From positions 1 to 47,405 of the forward strand of contig JAJRWT010000015.1 in assembly GCA_024276675.1 (NCBI GenBank): 47,405 nt of DNA. Reading direction: 5' to 3'. Source of the DNA: Myxococcota bacterium (GTDB taxonomy: Bacteria > Myxococcota_A > UBA796 > JAFGLY01). A program made the translations under genes and the position numbers. Below the pieces are notes generated by a model. That model did no database searches, was not told the DNA's origin, and saw nothing but the letters and a program-made list of their open reading frames with translations. Positions 24,449 through 32,845 of the stretch are shown here, piece after piece. Positions within the stretch are counted from its first letter, which is position 1; the number at the start of each line of letters is the position of its first letter.

Positions 24449-27022
24449 ATGAGCCCCGTGGGCAGGGGGCGTCGTTGGCGCCGCTCTGGCGGCAGGAAGC
24501 AACATCGGGGTGCTGGCGGTGGGGAGCATGGTCTCGAAGCCGCCCAACCTGCAACGGGGAGTGCCTCTTCCCTTGCCGATCTGCAGGCCGGGGACCATGC
24601 CGTCGTACAGGAAATCGGCGGGGAACCCCTTTTCCGTAGGCGTCTCCTGGAGGTCGGCCTGCTGCCGGGTGTTCCCATCCAGGTGGCTCGCGTCGCTCCC
24701 CTGGGTGACCCCTTGGAAATCGTGGTGCGGGGTGCCCATCTCTCCCTGCGCAGATCGGAAGCCATCCATGTAGCTGTGAACCAGGTTCCGCGGGACTTCC
24801 ATCCGGGGCACCTGGAGTCCAACGCCGACTCCGAGGCGAATGCCCCCCCCCTCAGGTACAGGGTGGCGGTGGCTGGTAATCCCAACACGGGAAAGACCAC
24901 CCTGTTCAACGCGCTCACCGGAGGCAACGGGCCGGTGGGCAACTATCCCGGCATCACCGTGACTCGGCGGGTTGGCAGTTTCAGCCTTGGCCATGAAGCA
25001 GAGATCGAACTGGTGGACGTTCCAGGAGCCTACAGCCTCTACGCCCGATCCCACGACGAGCAGGTGGCCATCGACGAGCTGCTGGGGCGGGCCGGCGACC
25101 CGATTCCCGACGCCGTGATGCTGGTGATAGACGCCACCACCCTGGAGCGGGGCCTGTACCTGTTGCTCCAGGTGCAGGAGCTGGCAATTCCCGTCATGGT
25201 GGTGCTCAACATGATGGACGAGGCTCGCAGGGAGGGCATCGTCATCGACATGAACGCCCTCTCCGCCCACCTGGATCTCCCCGTCGCGGGTATAGTGGCA
25301 CGCAGCGGAGAAGGTCTGCCCCAACTGCGCTCCCGGCTGTTGAAACTTCTCCAGGATCCCCCCCCACCCGACGAGACCCATTGGCACTGGCGGCCAACCG
25401 AAGACCTGAAGAACCACCTGGACGAACTGCGAGAGGCCGTGGAATCCATGGTGGGAGCCGACGCTCCCATGGCACGGAAGCGTGCGGTGGCCCTGTGGAG
25501 CCTCATGAGCATCCATCCCGGCGATGACCTGGAAGGCATCCCTCAACGGCTTCGGCGCCTGGTGGTGGACATCCGCGAAGACATGCTCTCCCATGGGCAC
25601 GATCTGGACATGGAAGTGATCAAGGCCCGCTACGACCACATCGACCGCGACAAGAGCCATTACCTCCGGCGTTCAGGCTACGCGGTGCGGAGCCTCACCG
25701 ACCGCATCGACTCGGTGCTGACCCACCCCTTCCTTGGCTTGCTGGTGTTCATGGTGGTGATGGCAAGCATCTTCGGCGCCATCTTCGATCTCGCCTCACC
25801 CATGATCGATATTCTCACCACCCTGGTCGCCGTCGTACAATCCCATGTGGCGTCGGTCTTGCCGCCTGGGCTGTGGAACGACCTGCTGGTGGACGGAGTG
25901 CTGGCGGGAGTCGGCGCGGTGGTGGTCTTCCTTCCCCAGATCCTGCTCCTTTTCTTCCTGATGACCCTCCTGGAAGGCTCAGGCTACATGGCCAGGGCAG
26001 CCTTTGTCATAGACCGGATCATGACCAGGATAGGCCTGCATGGGAAGGCGTTCGTGCCCATGCTGAGCGGCTACGCCTGCACCGTTCCCGGAATAATGGC
26101 CACCAGGACCATCGAGAGCCGACGCGACCGGCTCCTGACCATCATGGTGCTGCCCCTCATCACGTGTTCCGCCCGGCTTCCGGTCTACACGCTGATAATC
26201 GCCGCCTTGTTTCCAGCGAAGGAACGTATTTTCGGGCCAGTGAGCCTGGGCATGGCCATGCTGTTCGGTATCTACGTGCTCTCCACCGTTCTCACCATTT
26301 TGGTTGGCGCCGTGCTGGGCCGCACAGTGTTCAAGGGGCACCCTTCAGCTCTGCTCATGGAACTTCCTTCATATCGCCTGCCCTCCGCTTCGCTGGTCAT
26401 GCGCGTGCTCTGGGATCGCACTCGCGTCTTCCTGAAAACCGCCGGCACGGTGATCCTCATCGCCAGCGTGGTGTTGTGGGGCCTCTTGCACTTCCCCCGC
26501 GACGTGGACTTCAGCCAGGACTACGAGGCAGCAACAGTAGCAGCGGCACATGACCCCGTCTTGCTGGAAAAATTGAAGGCCCAACGCAAGGCCGAGGCCC
26601 TGGAGCAGAGCTACGCGGGCCGAATGGGCAAGACCCTGGAGCCCATCATCCGTCCCCTGGGTTTCGACTGGAAGATCGGTGTTGGGCTCATAGGTTCCCT
26701 GGCTGCTCGCGAGGTCTTCGTGGCCACCATGGGCTTGATCTACGGAGTCGACGACCAACCCGATTCCACCAACGACTCGCTGCAAGACCTCATGAAGAAG
26801 GAAACACGAGCCGACGGCTCGCTGCTCTACACGCCGCTCACCGGCATTTCGCTCCTGGTCTTCTTTATGATCGCGCTACAGTGCGTCTCCACCATCGCCG
26901 TGGTACGCCAGGAAACCGCGAGCTGGAAGTGGACTGCCTTCCAGTTCGCCTATATCACCGGGCTTGCGTACTTCGCCGCCCTGCTGGTCTACCAGGGGGG
27001 CCGTCTGCTGGGTTTTTCCTGA
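24449..27022 (+). CDS. feoB: FeoA-FeoB fusion, ferrous iron transporter
   Basis: 857 residues. Residues about 40-110 form a FeoA SH3-like domain (SLADLQAGDHAVVQEIGG...), fused to FeoB. The G domain has G1 GNPNTGKT (143-150), G2 in NYPGITVT, G3 DVPGAYSL and the NMMD specificity motif. It is followed by the membrane core with two Gate-type halves (GYACTVPGIMATRT; LPLITCSARLPVYTLI) and a C-terminal LIYGVDD...FFMIALQCVSTIA segment. It imports Fe(II) under anoxic conditions in a GTP-dependent manner. The FeoA-FeoB fusion means no separate feoA is needed, and no feoC is seen. Start ATG with CGGAG upstream. The first 38 residues are Gly/Arg-rich and unlike the family, so a later start is possible. 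Stop TGA. Confidence 0.95.
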   Translation: MSPVGRGRRWRRSGGRKQHRGAGGGEHGLEAAQPATGSASSLADLQAGDHAVVQEIGGEPLFRRRLLEVGLLPGVPIQVARVAPLGDPLEIVVRGAHLSLRRSEAIHVAVNQVPRDFHPGHLESNADSEANAPPLRYRVAVAGNPNTGKTTLFNALTGGNGPVGNYPGITVTRRVGSFSLGHEAEIELVDVPGAYSLYARSHDEQVAIDELLGRAGDPIPDAVMLVIDATTLERGLYLLLQVQELAIPVMVVLNMMDEARREGIVIDMNALSAHLDLPVAGIVARSGEGLPQLRSRLLKLLQDPPPPDETHWHWRPTEDLKNHLDELREAVESMVGADAPMARKRAVALWSLMSIHPGDDLEGIPQRLRRLVVDIREDMLSHGHDLDMEVIKARYDHIDRDKSHYLRRSGYAVRSLTDRIDSVLTHPFLGLLVFMVVMASIFGAIFDLASPMIDILTTLVAVVQSHVASVLPPGLWNDLLVDGVLAGVGAVVVFLPQILLLFFLMTLLEGSGYMARAAFVIDRIMTRIGLHGKAFVPMLSGYACTVPGIMATRTIESRRDRLLTIMVLPLITCSARLPVYTLIIAALFPAKERIFGPVSLGMAMLFGIYVLSTVLTILVGAVLGRTVFKGHPSALLMELPSYRLPSASLVMRVLWDRTRVFLKTAGTVILIASVVLWGLLHFPRDVDFSQDYEAATVAAAHDPVLLEKLKAQRKAEALEQSYAGRMGKTLEPIIRPLGFDWKIGVGLIGSLAAREVFVATMGLIYGVDDQPDSTNDSLQDLMKKETRADGSLLYTPLTGISLLVFFMIALQCVSTIAVVRQETASWKWTAFQFAYITGLAYFAALLVYQGGRLLGFS

Positions 27023-27085
27023 CGGCAGCGGCAACACAGGGCAGCGCCGCATAGGGATCCAACTGGACATGCTCACCGGGCCTGC

Positions 27086-27286
27086 TCAGCCACCGGACAT
27101 CATGTGGATGACCTGTACCTGGTCGCCGTCTCGCAGGATGGTGGTTTCGTAGGCGTCGCGGGGGACGCCCTGACCGTTGATTGCCACGATCTTCAGGGGG
27201 AAGGTGAAGCGAAGGTCTTCCATGAGTTCTGCCAGGGTCAGACCTTCACGCCAATCTTTCTGTTCTCCGTTGACGGTGATGGGCAT
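27086..27286 (-). CDS. ThiS/MoaD-like sulfur carrier protein
   Basis: 66 residues with the beta-grasp pattern of ThiS/MoaD: PITVNGEQKDWREGLTLAEL, then VVAINGQ-type strand IVAINGQGVPRD, IRDGDQVQV-type strand LRDGDQVQVIHMMSGG, and the obligatory C-terminal Gly-Gly used for thiocarboxylation. It lies 19 bases after the AOR-containing gene on the same strand. A role as MoaD supplying dithiolene sulfur for the tungstopterin cofactor of that enzyme fits the context better than thiamine synthesis, but the sequence alone does not decide. Confidence 0.85.
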   Translation of the reverse strand: MPITVNGEQKDWREGLTLAELMEDLRFTFPLKIVAINGQGVPRDAYETTILRDGDQVQVIHMMSGG

Positions 27287-27305
27287 GATGGCTCTCTGGC
27301 CGGGA

Positions 27306-29291
27306 TCATTTCTGTTGATGGGGGGCGATGAGGTCCATCAGACCTTCCACCTTGTGGATGCCCAGCCGGCGGCAGGTTTCTTCCGTCGGCACGCCGTCAG
27401 GTGTCCAGCCGCGGCGCTTGTAGACGGCATCCAGCAGGGACTCGTAGCGTTGCTCACGGAGCTTGCGCAGGGCTGCTCGCTTTTCGGACAGGTTCATGGA
27501 TGCGGTGTCCAGGCCCAACTCTTCCCGCAGTTGGGAGTCGTAGCGGTCTTGGCGGGAGAGGTATTCCTCCTGGGTCACCGGTCCCATGGAGCGGTAGGGT
27601 ATGGAGTCGTGTTTCCTGCGGCCAAAGCCCATCTTAAGGTTGAAGATCCTCTGGAAGTTGTAGACGCGTTCGCTCTGGAGGATGAGATCGGCGGGAGTGA
27701 CTTCCTTGCCGGTCATGCCTGCGAAAAAGTCGCAGTAGCCCTGTGTGTGCAGGGGCACTTTGTGGGGTTCGGCCTGTTGGGCGTTGTCGGCGGGTTCCAC
27801 GTCGTTCCATGGGAGCTTGCACAGCCCGTTGAGCCCGAACCAGGTGCGCCACATGGGGAAATAGTGCAGGGCTTCTGCCTTGTCTTCGAAGGTGGGGATC
27901 TGCTTGTTCACCATGTCCATGAAGATGAGCCAGGCTTCGTCGTGCTGGGCGCCCTTCAGCGCTATGCCGTAGCCGCCCTGCTGGGCCAGGGATTCCTTGG
28001 TTACGTACTCTGAGTACTCCATGCCCTTGGCTTCCATGGCGATGTCTTGCAGGAAGGCGGGATCTGCTCCGTATTCCGCGGCGAAGATAGCCTTCATACG
28101 GCGCGTACCCTGGCCCGCCACCAACCCGAAGCCTTCACCGCGGGCCATCTGGTGCAGCAGCTCCAGGGCCGCCTGCCCGTTGCCGAAGCGGAGATCCAGG
28201 CCTCCCGTACGTTCCAGGTCGAGGATGCCGTTTGCGAAGCATTCCATGACGAAGGCGGTGAGCGTACCGAAGGAGATGGTGTCGATGCCGTAGTGGTCAC
28301 AGTAGTAGTTGAGTTCGATTATGCACTCCGGATCGAAGTTGCCCAGGTTGGCGCCGCAGCCGGCCAGGGTTTCGTATTCGGGACCGTCCACTATGACGCT
28401 CTTGCCCTTGTCCGGGCCGGTCTTGAGCACGAAGTCGTCCACGGCCTTGGCGCAGGCCATGTCACAGCCCAGCCCGCAGCCGTCGGCAACCCCCTGGGTG
28501 AAGTAGCGGGCCTTGAAGTGATGGGAGGCGATCTTTTCGGCGTCGGGATGGGAGCCGAAACGGAAGTTGTGGACCGGGAGCAGGTCGTAGTCGTTCATGA
28601 TTTCCACGAGATGACCCGTTCCCACTTCGCGCATACGGCACTGGAGCTTGTCCAGCAGGAGCATTTCGCTGGTGATGACCATTCCGGCCCGGCGGATCCG
28701 GGGGCCGTCGGCGGGGTGGTTGGGATCGTCCAGCATGGTGATGGCACCGGAAGGGCAGACAGCGGCGCAGGCTCCGCAGCCAACGCAAGGGGAAGCGCCG
28801 TCGTCGGTCACCATGGCCACGTGGCGGTCGCTGCCCTTGCCATGGAAGGCCAGCGCGTGGTGCCATAGTCCTTCGCCGCAGATGCGTACACAGAGGCCGC
28901 AGAGGATGCAGGCGTGCTCGTTGTGGTTGCGGGCCGGGTGCTTGGTCTCTGGTTCTTCCACGCCAAAGCGGGAGGCCAGGTCTCTGAGAACCTGCACGTT
29001 GGGCCAGCGAGAGAGCATATTGCGCAGGATGCCATCGCGGGCATGCGCGGCCCTGGCGCTGTTGGTGGAGATCCGGGCGGGTTCTTCCAGGCTGTACTTG
29101 CAGGCGGGCACGATTCTGCTGCGGCCGTCAACAGTGATCTCCACACTGCAGATGCGGCAGGTGCCGGCTGGCTCGAGGGAATCTTCGTGGCAGAGGGTGG
29201 GGATTTCGATGCCCAGGCTCCGTGCGGCTTCCAGGATTGTGGCTCCCGGGGCGATTTCGGTGGACTGGCCGTCGATTACTACTGGTATCAT
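27306..29291 (-). CDS. NuoG-like ferredoxin module fused to aldehyde ferredoxin oxidoreductase C-terminal domains
   Basis: 661 residues. Residues 1-75 are a 2Fe-2S domain (Cys34, Cys45, Cys48, Cys64). Residues 78-185 resemble NuoG/HydA with two 4Fe-4S clusters: CILCGLCVRIC (128-138) and CVGCGACAAVC (169-179). From about 200 to 640 are AOR domains 2 and 3: the cluster motif CGLGCDMAC (272, 276, 280) and the fourth ligand in GLCKLPW (Cys491). The AOR N-terminal cofactor domain is missing here and is encoded separately just upstream at 29376-30149. Together the two should form a tungstopterin oxidoreductase for aldehyde/acid or related chemistry, with a built-in ferredoxin wire replacing free ferredoxin. 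RBS GAGGA before the ATG. Stop TGA. Confidence 0.88.
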   Translation of the reverse strand: MIPVVIDGQSTEIAPGATILEAARSLGIEIPTLCHEDSLEPAGTCRICSVEITVDGRSRIVPACKYSLEEPARISTNSARAAHARDGILRNMLSRWPNVQVLRDLASRFGVEEPETKHPARNHNEHACILCGLCVRICGEGLWHHALAFHGKGSDRHVAMVTDDGASPCVGCGACAAVCPSGAITMLDDPNHPADGPRIRRAGMVITSEMLLLDKLQCRMREVGTGHLVEIMNDYDLLPVHNFRFGSHPDAEKIASHHFKARYFTQGVADGCGLGCDMACAKAVDDFVLKTGPDKGKSVIVDGPEYETLAGCGANLGNFDPECIIELNYYCDHYGIDTISFGTLTAFVMECFANGILDLERTGGLDLRFGNGQAALELLHQMARGEGFGLVAGQGTRRMKAIFAAEYGADPAFLQDIAMEAKGMEYSEYVTKESLAQQGGYGIALKGAQHDEAWLIFMDMVNKQIPTFEDKAEALHYFPMWRTWFGLNGLCKLPWNDVEPADNAQQAEPHKVPLHTQGYCDFFAGMTGKEVTPADLILQSERVYNFQRIFNLKMGFGRRKHDSIPYRSMGPVTQEEYLSRQDRYDSQLREELGLDTASMNLSEKRAALRKLREQRYESLLDAVYKRRGWTPDGVPTEETCRRLGIHKVEGLMDLIAPHQQK

Positions 29292-29375
29292 TTCAAGATC
29301 CTCGGTTGGATGGCGCGGTCGGGGGGACAGGGGCGGCTTACGAACCTGGATGGTGTGGATCGTAGGGGGGGGTTG

Positions 29376-30149
29376 TCAGGGCGACTGGATGTGGATGTTC
29401 CATGTGGGGCGATCATTGGGGCACTTGGCCACCAGGGCCTTCAGTTTCTTGTCGCGAAAGACAGTGCCCAGGCCCCCGCGACCGGCCTGCTTCAGGCGCG
29501 GAGCGTTGCGGTGGTAGTCGTAGAAGGAAAAATTCAGGCAGCCGATGAGCGTGTGCTCGGCCCCCTGCCCGGCGGAGACCACCGAGACCCGCTGGAGTTC
29601 GCTGGCGTTGTCGGCGTAGCGCTCGTGGAGTCGTTCCGCCAGGTCGTAACTGTTGACCGGTTCTCCGGGGGCCGTCTCGATGGTGACACGGTTGTGTTTG
29701 CCGTCGATGAATACTATGACGTCTTCTGGAGCCTTGCCCTGGATCTCCAGCGCATCCCAGCCAGCGAACTTCAACAGCGGCCCGAAGTGACCGCCAACAT
29801 TGGAGTCTACCACCGAGCCCGTGATGGGAGATATGCCAGTAACCAGGCTCTTGCCCGATCCGCTGAACGATGGCGTGCCCCCCAGGGGGCCTGCCGAGAT
29901 GCAGATTTCGTTCAGGGGATCGTCCCAGGCTATGGGGCCAGGGATGGACTGCCACATGAGGTACAGGTCGAAGCCCTTGCCGCCCGTGAAGTAGTCCTTC
30001 ATGTACGAGCTGACCGGCCTGGCTTCAATCACGAGATTGGACAGGTCGATGTACAGGCTGCGGTTGGCATAGCCCTTGCGTACGGTGACGGGTTCATAGT
30101 CGAAGGAGACCAGCAGCCTTCGGCTGGTCTTGTTTTCGCTGGATTGCAT
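29376..30149 (-). CDS. Aldehyde ferredoxin oxidoreductase N-terminal domain, separate subunit
   Basis: 257 residues, all attributable to the AOR N-terminal domain that binds the bis-pterin tungsten cofactor. Signatures are YFTGGKGFDLYLMW, CISAGPLGGTPSFSGSGKS, TGSVVDSNVGGHFGPLLKFAG and, near the end, RGGLGTVFRDKKLKALV. In classical AOR this domain is joined to the C-terminal domains in a protein of about 600 residues. Here it ends at a TGA 84 bases before the gene that carries the rest. Both pieces look intact and start with plausible ribosome sites (GGAG here), so this is a split enzyme and not a frameshift. Cofactor loading probably needs the nearby ThiS/MoaD-like protein. Confidence 0.88.
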   Translation of the reverse strand: MQSSENKTSRRLLVSFDYEPVTVRKGYANRSLYIDLSNLVIEARPVSSYMKDYFTGGKGFDLYLMWQSIPGPIAWDDPLNEICISAGPLGGTPSFSGSGKSLVTGISPITGSVVDSNVGGHFGPLLKFAGWDALEIQGKAPEDVIVFIDGKHNRVTIETAPGEPVNSYDLAERLHERYADNASELQRVSVVSAGQGAEHTLIGCLNFSFYDYHRNAPRLKQAGRGGLGTVFRDKKLKALVAKCPNDRPTWNIHIQSP

Positions 30150-30282
30150 GAGGTGGTATCTCCTGGATGGCAGTGCGTCGTCAGGTGGAAGTCGGGAACT
30201 CTATCCTGGATCACCAGCATGGCCCAGCATGGTCCCGTCAAGTCCCCGGCGCTTTTCCCCGGCCCCACGATCCTGGGCGCAA

Positions 30283-30303
30283 GGGCCGGCTGGAATCCGG
30301 CCC
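30283..30303 (-). terminator. GC-rich hairpin downstream of the HgcAB-like fusion
   Basis: GGGCCGG-CTGGAAT-CCGGCCC is a perfect 7-bp stem 120 bases past the hgcAB-like stop codon, in the direction of transcription. Only TTGCG follows on the minus strand, so it is a poor classical terminator. It could be an attenuator or RNA-stability element. Confidence 0.35.
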
Positions 30304-30311
30304 CATGGTAG

Positions 30312-30341
30312 GGGCGTGTCAGGGCGAGCATGTACGGAAAG
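30312..30341 (-). repeat. 30-bp direct repeat, copy 1
   Basis: Identical over 30 bases to 30373-30402, with starts 61 bases apart. The core GTGTCAGGGCGAGC is followed by ATGTACGGAAAG. It lies upstream of the AOR genes. Two identical sites about six helical turns apart suit cooperative regulator binding. Confidence 0.65.
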
Positions 30342-30372
30342 TCGATATGCCTGGCGCGGCTCTCATCCGCGA

Positions 30373-30402
30373 GGGCGTGTCAGGGCGAGCATGTACGGAA
30401 AG
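30373..30402 (-). repeat. 30-bp direct repeat, copy 2
   Basis: Second exact copy of the repeat at 30312-30341, 21 bases after the end of the hgcAB-like gene in transcription order. Confidence 0.65.
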
Positions 30403-30422
30403 CCTGCCCCACGATCTTTGCT

Positions 30423-31535
30423 TCAGCCCAGGCCGTGCTCCAGACCCAGCCTGGTGGGTCTGGCCTGAATGGCGCCGGACCTGCACTGGACCAGGCAGGC
30501 CCGGCAGGCCGTACAAAGCTGGGGGCGGGCCTGCACCGCTCGCCTGTCCTGGCCCATCTCCCACACGCCCAGAGGGCAGACCTGGTAGCACTGGCGGCAG
30601 CCGATGCAGCGTTCATGTTCCAGTTGCAACTCGCGATAGCCGTTGAGCAGCTCGGTGCGCACGGTGCCCGCCCATGCCACGTTCCCCACGGCGCCGATGC
30701 CCAGCTTTGCCATGAAGGGGTCCAGGTCGCTGGGCATGGTGGAGGCCAGTCCGCCCAGCTCGGAGCCGTACACCAGCAACGAAACCATGGCGATTACGAG
30801 ATGGACGCGGGCGGGAAAGGTCCCGGAGGGCCACAGGATCTCACCCGCCAGCAACGCCAGGCCGAGCGCGGCGTCCAGGATGAGTACCTTGGTGAGCCCG
30901 TGCTCGCCGGGGATCCATGGGCAGGCCAGCATGAACAGCACGAAGCAGGCGGCCGCCACCCAAAGGTAGGCTGGAAGCAGGGTGGGAGCCAGGACGGCGA
31001 AGCCCAGGGCGCCCACAAGGTAGAAGGGAAACAAGCTCCCCAGGCCGGTATCCAGGCGCTCCTTCCAGTCGTAGGTGGCGCGCATCATGGGTTCGTCGCG
31101 CTTTTTGCCTTCTGAAAGGTACTGTGCGATGTCCCTGGCCCGTACCGGCCCCCATGAAACCTTCCACCCGGTCTGGTCATGAACATCGGCGGCGCGCACA
31201 CCCGGGGCGGCCAGGGGGGGCAGGATGAGCCTGCGGTGCTTGACCTTGTTGGCTATTCCGCTGGTCTTGACGGACGAGACCACCGAGTGGGTGTTGAATT
31301 CGTCACCGCCTGCGGCGCACCAGACATTCACGCCCCTGGATTCGGCTACGAGCAGCCACGCGTCAACGCCGTCGCGGCGGAGCACGCGAAGCAGCCGTTG
31401 CAGCGTAAGGTGGAAGTTGCAGGTGACCAGGACGGGGCTATCGGGACCGGGTGAGCCCACCTGGTGCAGGCCCAGGGGTACGGGGCAGGGAAAGAGCCTG
31501 AACAGCAGGCTCCAGAGCGTTTTCACGGGGTTCAC
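30423..31535 (-). CDS. HgcAB-like fusion: corrinoid-binding membrane protein with C-terminal 2x[4Fe-4S] ferredoxin
   Basis: 370 residues from a GTG overlapping the upstream methyltransferase stop (GTGA). The N-terminal about 150 residues match HgcA, the corrinoid protein of mercury methylation: the cap helix NVWCAAGG (70-77) with Cys73 as the presumed cobalt ligand, then ILPPLAAPGVRAADV and GWKVSWGPVRARDI. Four or five membrane helices follow (about 170-290), as in HgcA. The C-terminus is HgcB-like, with CIGCRQCYQVC and CTACRACLVQC for two 4Fe-4S clusters that would reduce cobalt. Two features depart from true HgcAB: the Lys of the N-V/I-W-C-A-A/S-G-K motif is Gly, and the C-terminal Cys pair of HgcB is absent. 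It may methylate something other than mercury. Next to a CpaM-like methyltransferase, the likely methyl donor or partner. Confidence 0.85.
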   Translation of the reverse strand: MNPVKTLWSLLFRLFPCPVPLGLHQVGSPGPDSPVLVTCNFHLTLQRLLRVLRRDGVDAWLLVAESRGVNVWCAAGGDEFNTHSVVSSVKTSGIANKVKHRRLILPPLAAPGVRAADVHDQTGWKVSWGPVRARDIAQYLSEGKKRDEPMMRATYDWKERLDTGLGSLFPFYLVGALGFAVLAPTLLPAYLWVAAACFVLFMLACPWIPGEHGLTKVLILDAALGLALLAGEILWPSGTFPARVHLVIAMVSLLVYGSELGGLASTMPSDLDPFMAKLGIGAVGNVAWAGTVRTELLNGYRELQLEHERCIGCRQCYQVCPLGVWEMGQDRRAVQARPQLCTACRACLVQCRSGAIQARPTRLGLEHGLG

Positions 31536-32266
31536 CGGTCACCCTCCGGACCCGGAAGCGAGTCGGTGCAGCAGGTTTCGGGATCCATCGGCGGTTCGGT
31601 CGCGGCGGTCCTGGGGGGGCGGTGGGCCAGGACCAGGGCGAAGGAGTCCCCGTGGCTGCGGGTTTCCTGGTCCAGGGTGAAGCCCGCCTGTTGTACTTCT
31701 TCGGCCAGGTCCGGGATTGGTTTTGTACCGGTGCTGGTCACCAGGTAGGTCAGGGCCAACATGGGCGCTCGCACCATGGCGTGCAGGGTCCTTCCGGCGG
31801 CTGATCGGGGCAGGACTTCGTCGGCCAGCACCAGTCTGCCATCGTCGCGCAGGACCCGGAGGGACTGTTCCAGGGCGAAGCGCCTCTCATCAGTGGACAA
31901 TTCGCTGAACACCAACGTGGATACCACCGCGTCGAAGGAGTTGGCCTCCAGCGAGTCCATGCCGTCCACACCCATTTCTTCTACCTGGAAACGCTGCTCG
32001 AGGCCTTCGTCGTCGGCCCGCTTCCTGGCGAAATCCACCATGGCCGGGCTCAGGTCGAAGCCGAGCACGCTGGCTCCTCCCGCCACCATCATGGATGCCA
32101 ATTCACCCGTGCCACAGCCCAACTCCAACACCCTCCAGCCGGGCTGCACCTGTGATGCCACCTGCTTTTTGATCTGCAGCACGCGACCACCGCTGCTGCG
32201 GTCCATCTGCCTGTCGTAGGAAGGCGGGCGCCTTTCCAGCAGTTTCATGAATACGTAACTGAACAT
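31532..32266 (-). CDS. cpaM: CpaM-like corrinoid protein-associated SAM methyltransferase
   Basis: 244 residues, class I methyltransferase fold. Motif I is VLELGCGTGE (46-55), then VLGFDLSPAMVDFAR, FDAVVSTLVFSELSTDER and the post-motif LRVLRDDGRLVLADE. The gene overlaps the HgcAB-like fusion (GTGA), the arrangement of methyltransferases annotated as CpaM beside HgcAB-like proteins; that name is from memory and the family assignment rests mainly on context. It may load a methyl group onto the corrinoid or act on the same substrate. Its tail contains vicinal cysteines (ETCCTDSL, Cys232-Cys233), which is unusual for this fold and recalls the Cys pair missing from the HgcB-like domain next door. 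No clear ribosome site precedes the ATG; a second in-frame ATG at 32248 is possible. Confidence 0.75.
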   Translation of the reverse strand: MFSYVFMKLLERRPPSYDRQMDRSSGGRVLQIKKQVASQVQPGWRVLELGCGTGELASMMVAGGASVLGFDLSPAMVDFARKRADDEGLEQRFQVEEMGVDGMDSLEANSFDAVVSTLVFSELSTDERRFALEQSLRVLRDDGRLVLADEVLPRSAAGRTLHAMVRAPMLALTYLVTSTGTKPIPDLAEEVQQAGFTLDQETRSHGDSFALVLAHRPPRTAATEPPMDPETCCTDSLPGPEGDR

Positions 32267-32371
32267 TCGGAGATGTTAACCTGATATCTACTCCTTGGGC
32301 AAGACTTCGTGGCTCTCGCCAGCGCCCGGGAAGGGGAGAAGCGTGGTCCCGTCCCAAGCCTATTCTCGGCT

Positions 32372-32845
32372 TCATGGCGGTTCGGCATACCGCATGACCA
32401 CGAAGGTGCCCGGCCCCGGTGGTGTGACCCGGTCGACTTGCCCCACTATTCGAAAGCCCGCTCGCTGGTAGCAGCGTATGGCCCTGGTGTTCCAGCGGCG
32501 TACTTCCATCCAGAGCGGCTGGCCCGGGAGGCGCCTCCGGTGCTCCCGCACTCCCAACTCCACCACCGCGGCGCCCAGACCACGACCACATCGATCAGGG
32601 TGCAGGCCGATGCCCATCACGTTGCCGTCCCTTTGGTGGGTGCTCAGGCGCAGGTAGGCCATCAGGCAGTCCTGGGCGTCAAGTACCGCCAACATCTCGC
32701 GCTGGCGCACCTGGGCCTTGCCGAGTGCCCATCCCTTCTCGACCACCAGTTCCCATGGTCCCATGTTGTAGACGTGGTATGGCGGAGGGTAGCACCAGGT
32801 GCACACCTGTCGGGCTCTCTGCTCTGTCAGTGCTGCGATCTTCAT
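32372..32845 (-). CDS. GNAT family N-acetyltransferase
   Basis: 157 residues. The acetyl-CoA motif is visible as VMGIGLHPDRCGRGLGAAVVELGVRE (motif A, with R-C-G-R-G-L-G), then the C-terminal NTRAIRCYQRAGFRIVGQ typical of motif B. The substrate (amine of a protein, antibiotic or small molecule) cannot be inferred. The start is fixed by a 4-base ATGA overlap with the small upstream lipoprotein gene; the longer open frame reaching 33115 is antisense and out-of-frame overlap with that gene and was not used. It is followed after 105 bases by the CpaM-like gene on the same strand. Stop TGA. Confidence 0.88.
   Translation of the reverse strand: MKIAALTEQRARQVCTWCYPPPYHVYNMGPWELVVEKGWALGKAQVRQREMLAVLDAQDCLMAYLRLSTHQRDGNVMGIGLHPDRCGRGLGAAVVELGVREHRRRLPGQPLWMEVRRWNTRAIRCYQRAGFRIVGQVDRVTPPGPGTFVVMRYAEPP

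Larger units (their letters stand above)
30150..30422 (-). other. 273-bp gap between the HgcAB-like fusion and the split AOR
   Basis: No gene is visible. It contains a 30-bp exact direct repeat (30312-30341 and 30373-30402) and a 7-bp stem hairpin GGGCCGG-7-CCGGCCC (30283-30303). It may carry a terminator for the upstream genes and a promoter for the AOR genes. Confidence 0.4.

Noticed and set aside
23945..25660. Long minus-strand open frame extending the OPT gene upstream by 572 codons
   Set aside because: It is antisense to feoB, low in family-like sequence, and the OPT family N-terminus and a good ribosome site lie at 23944.
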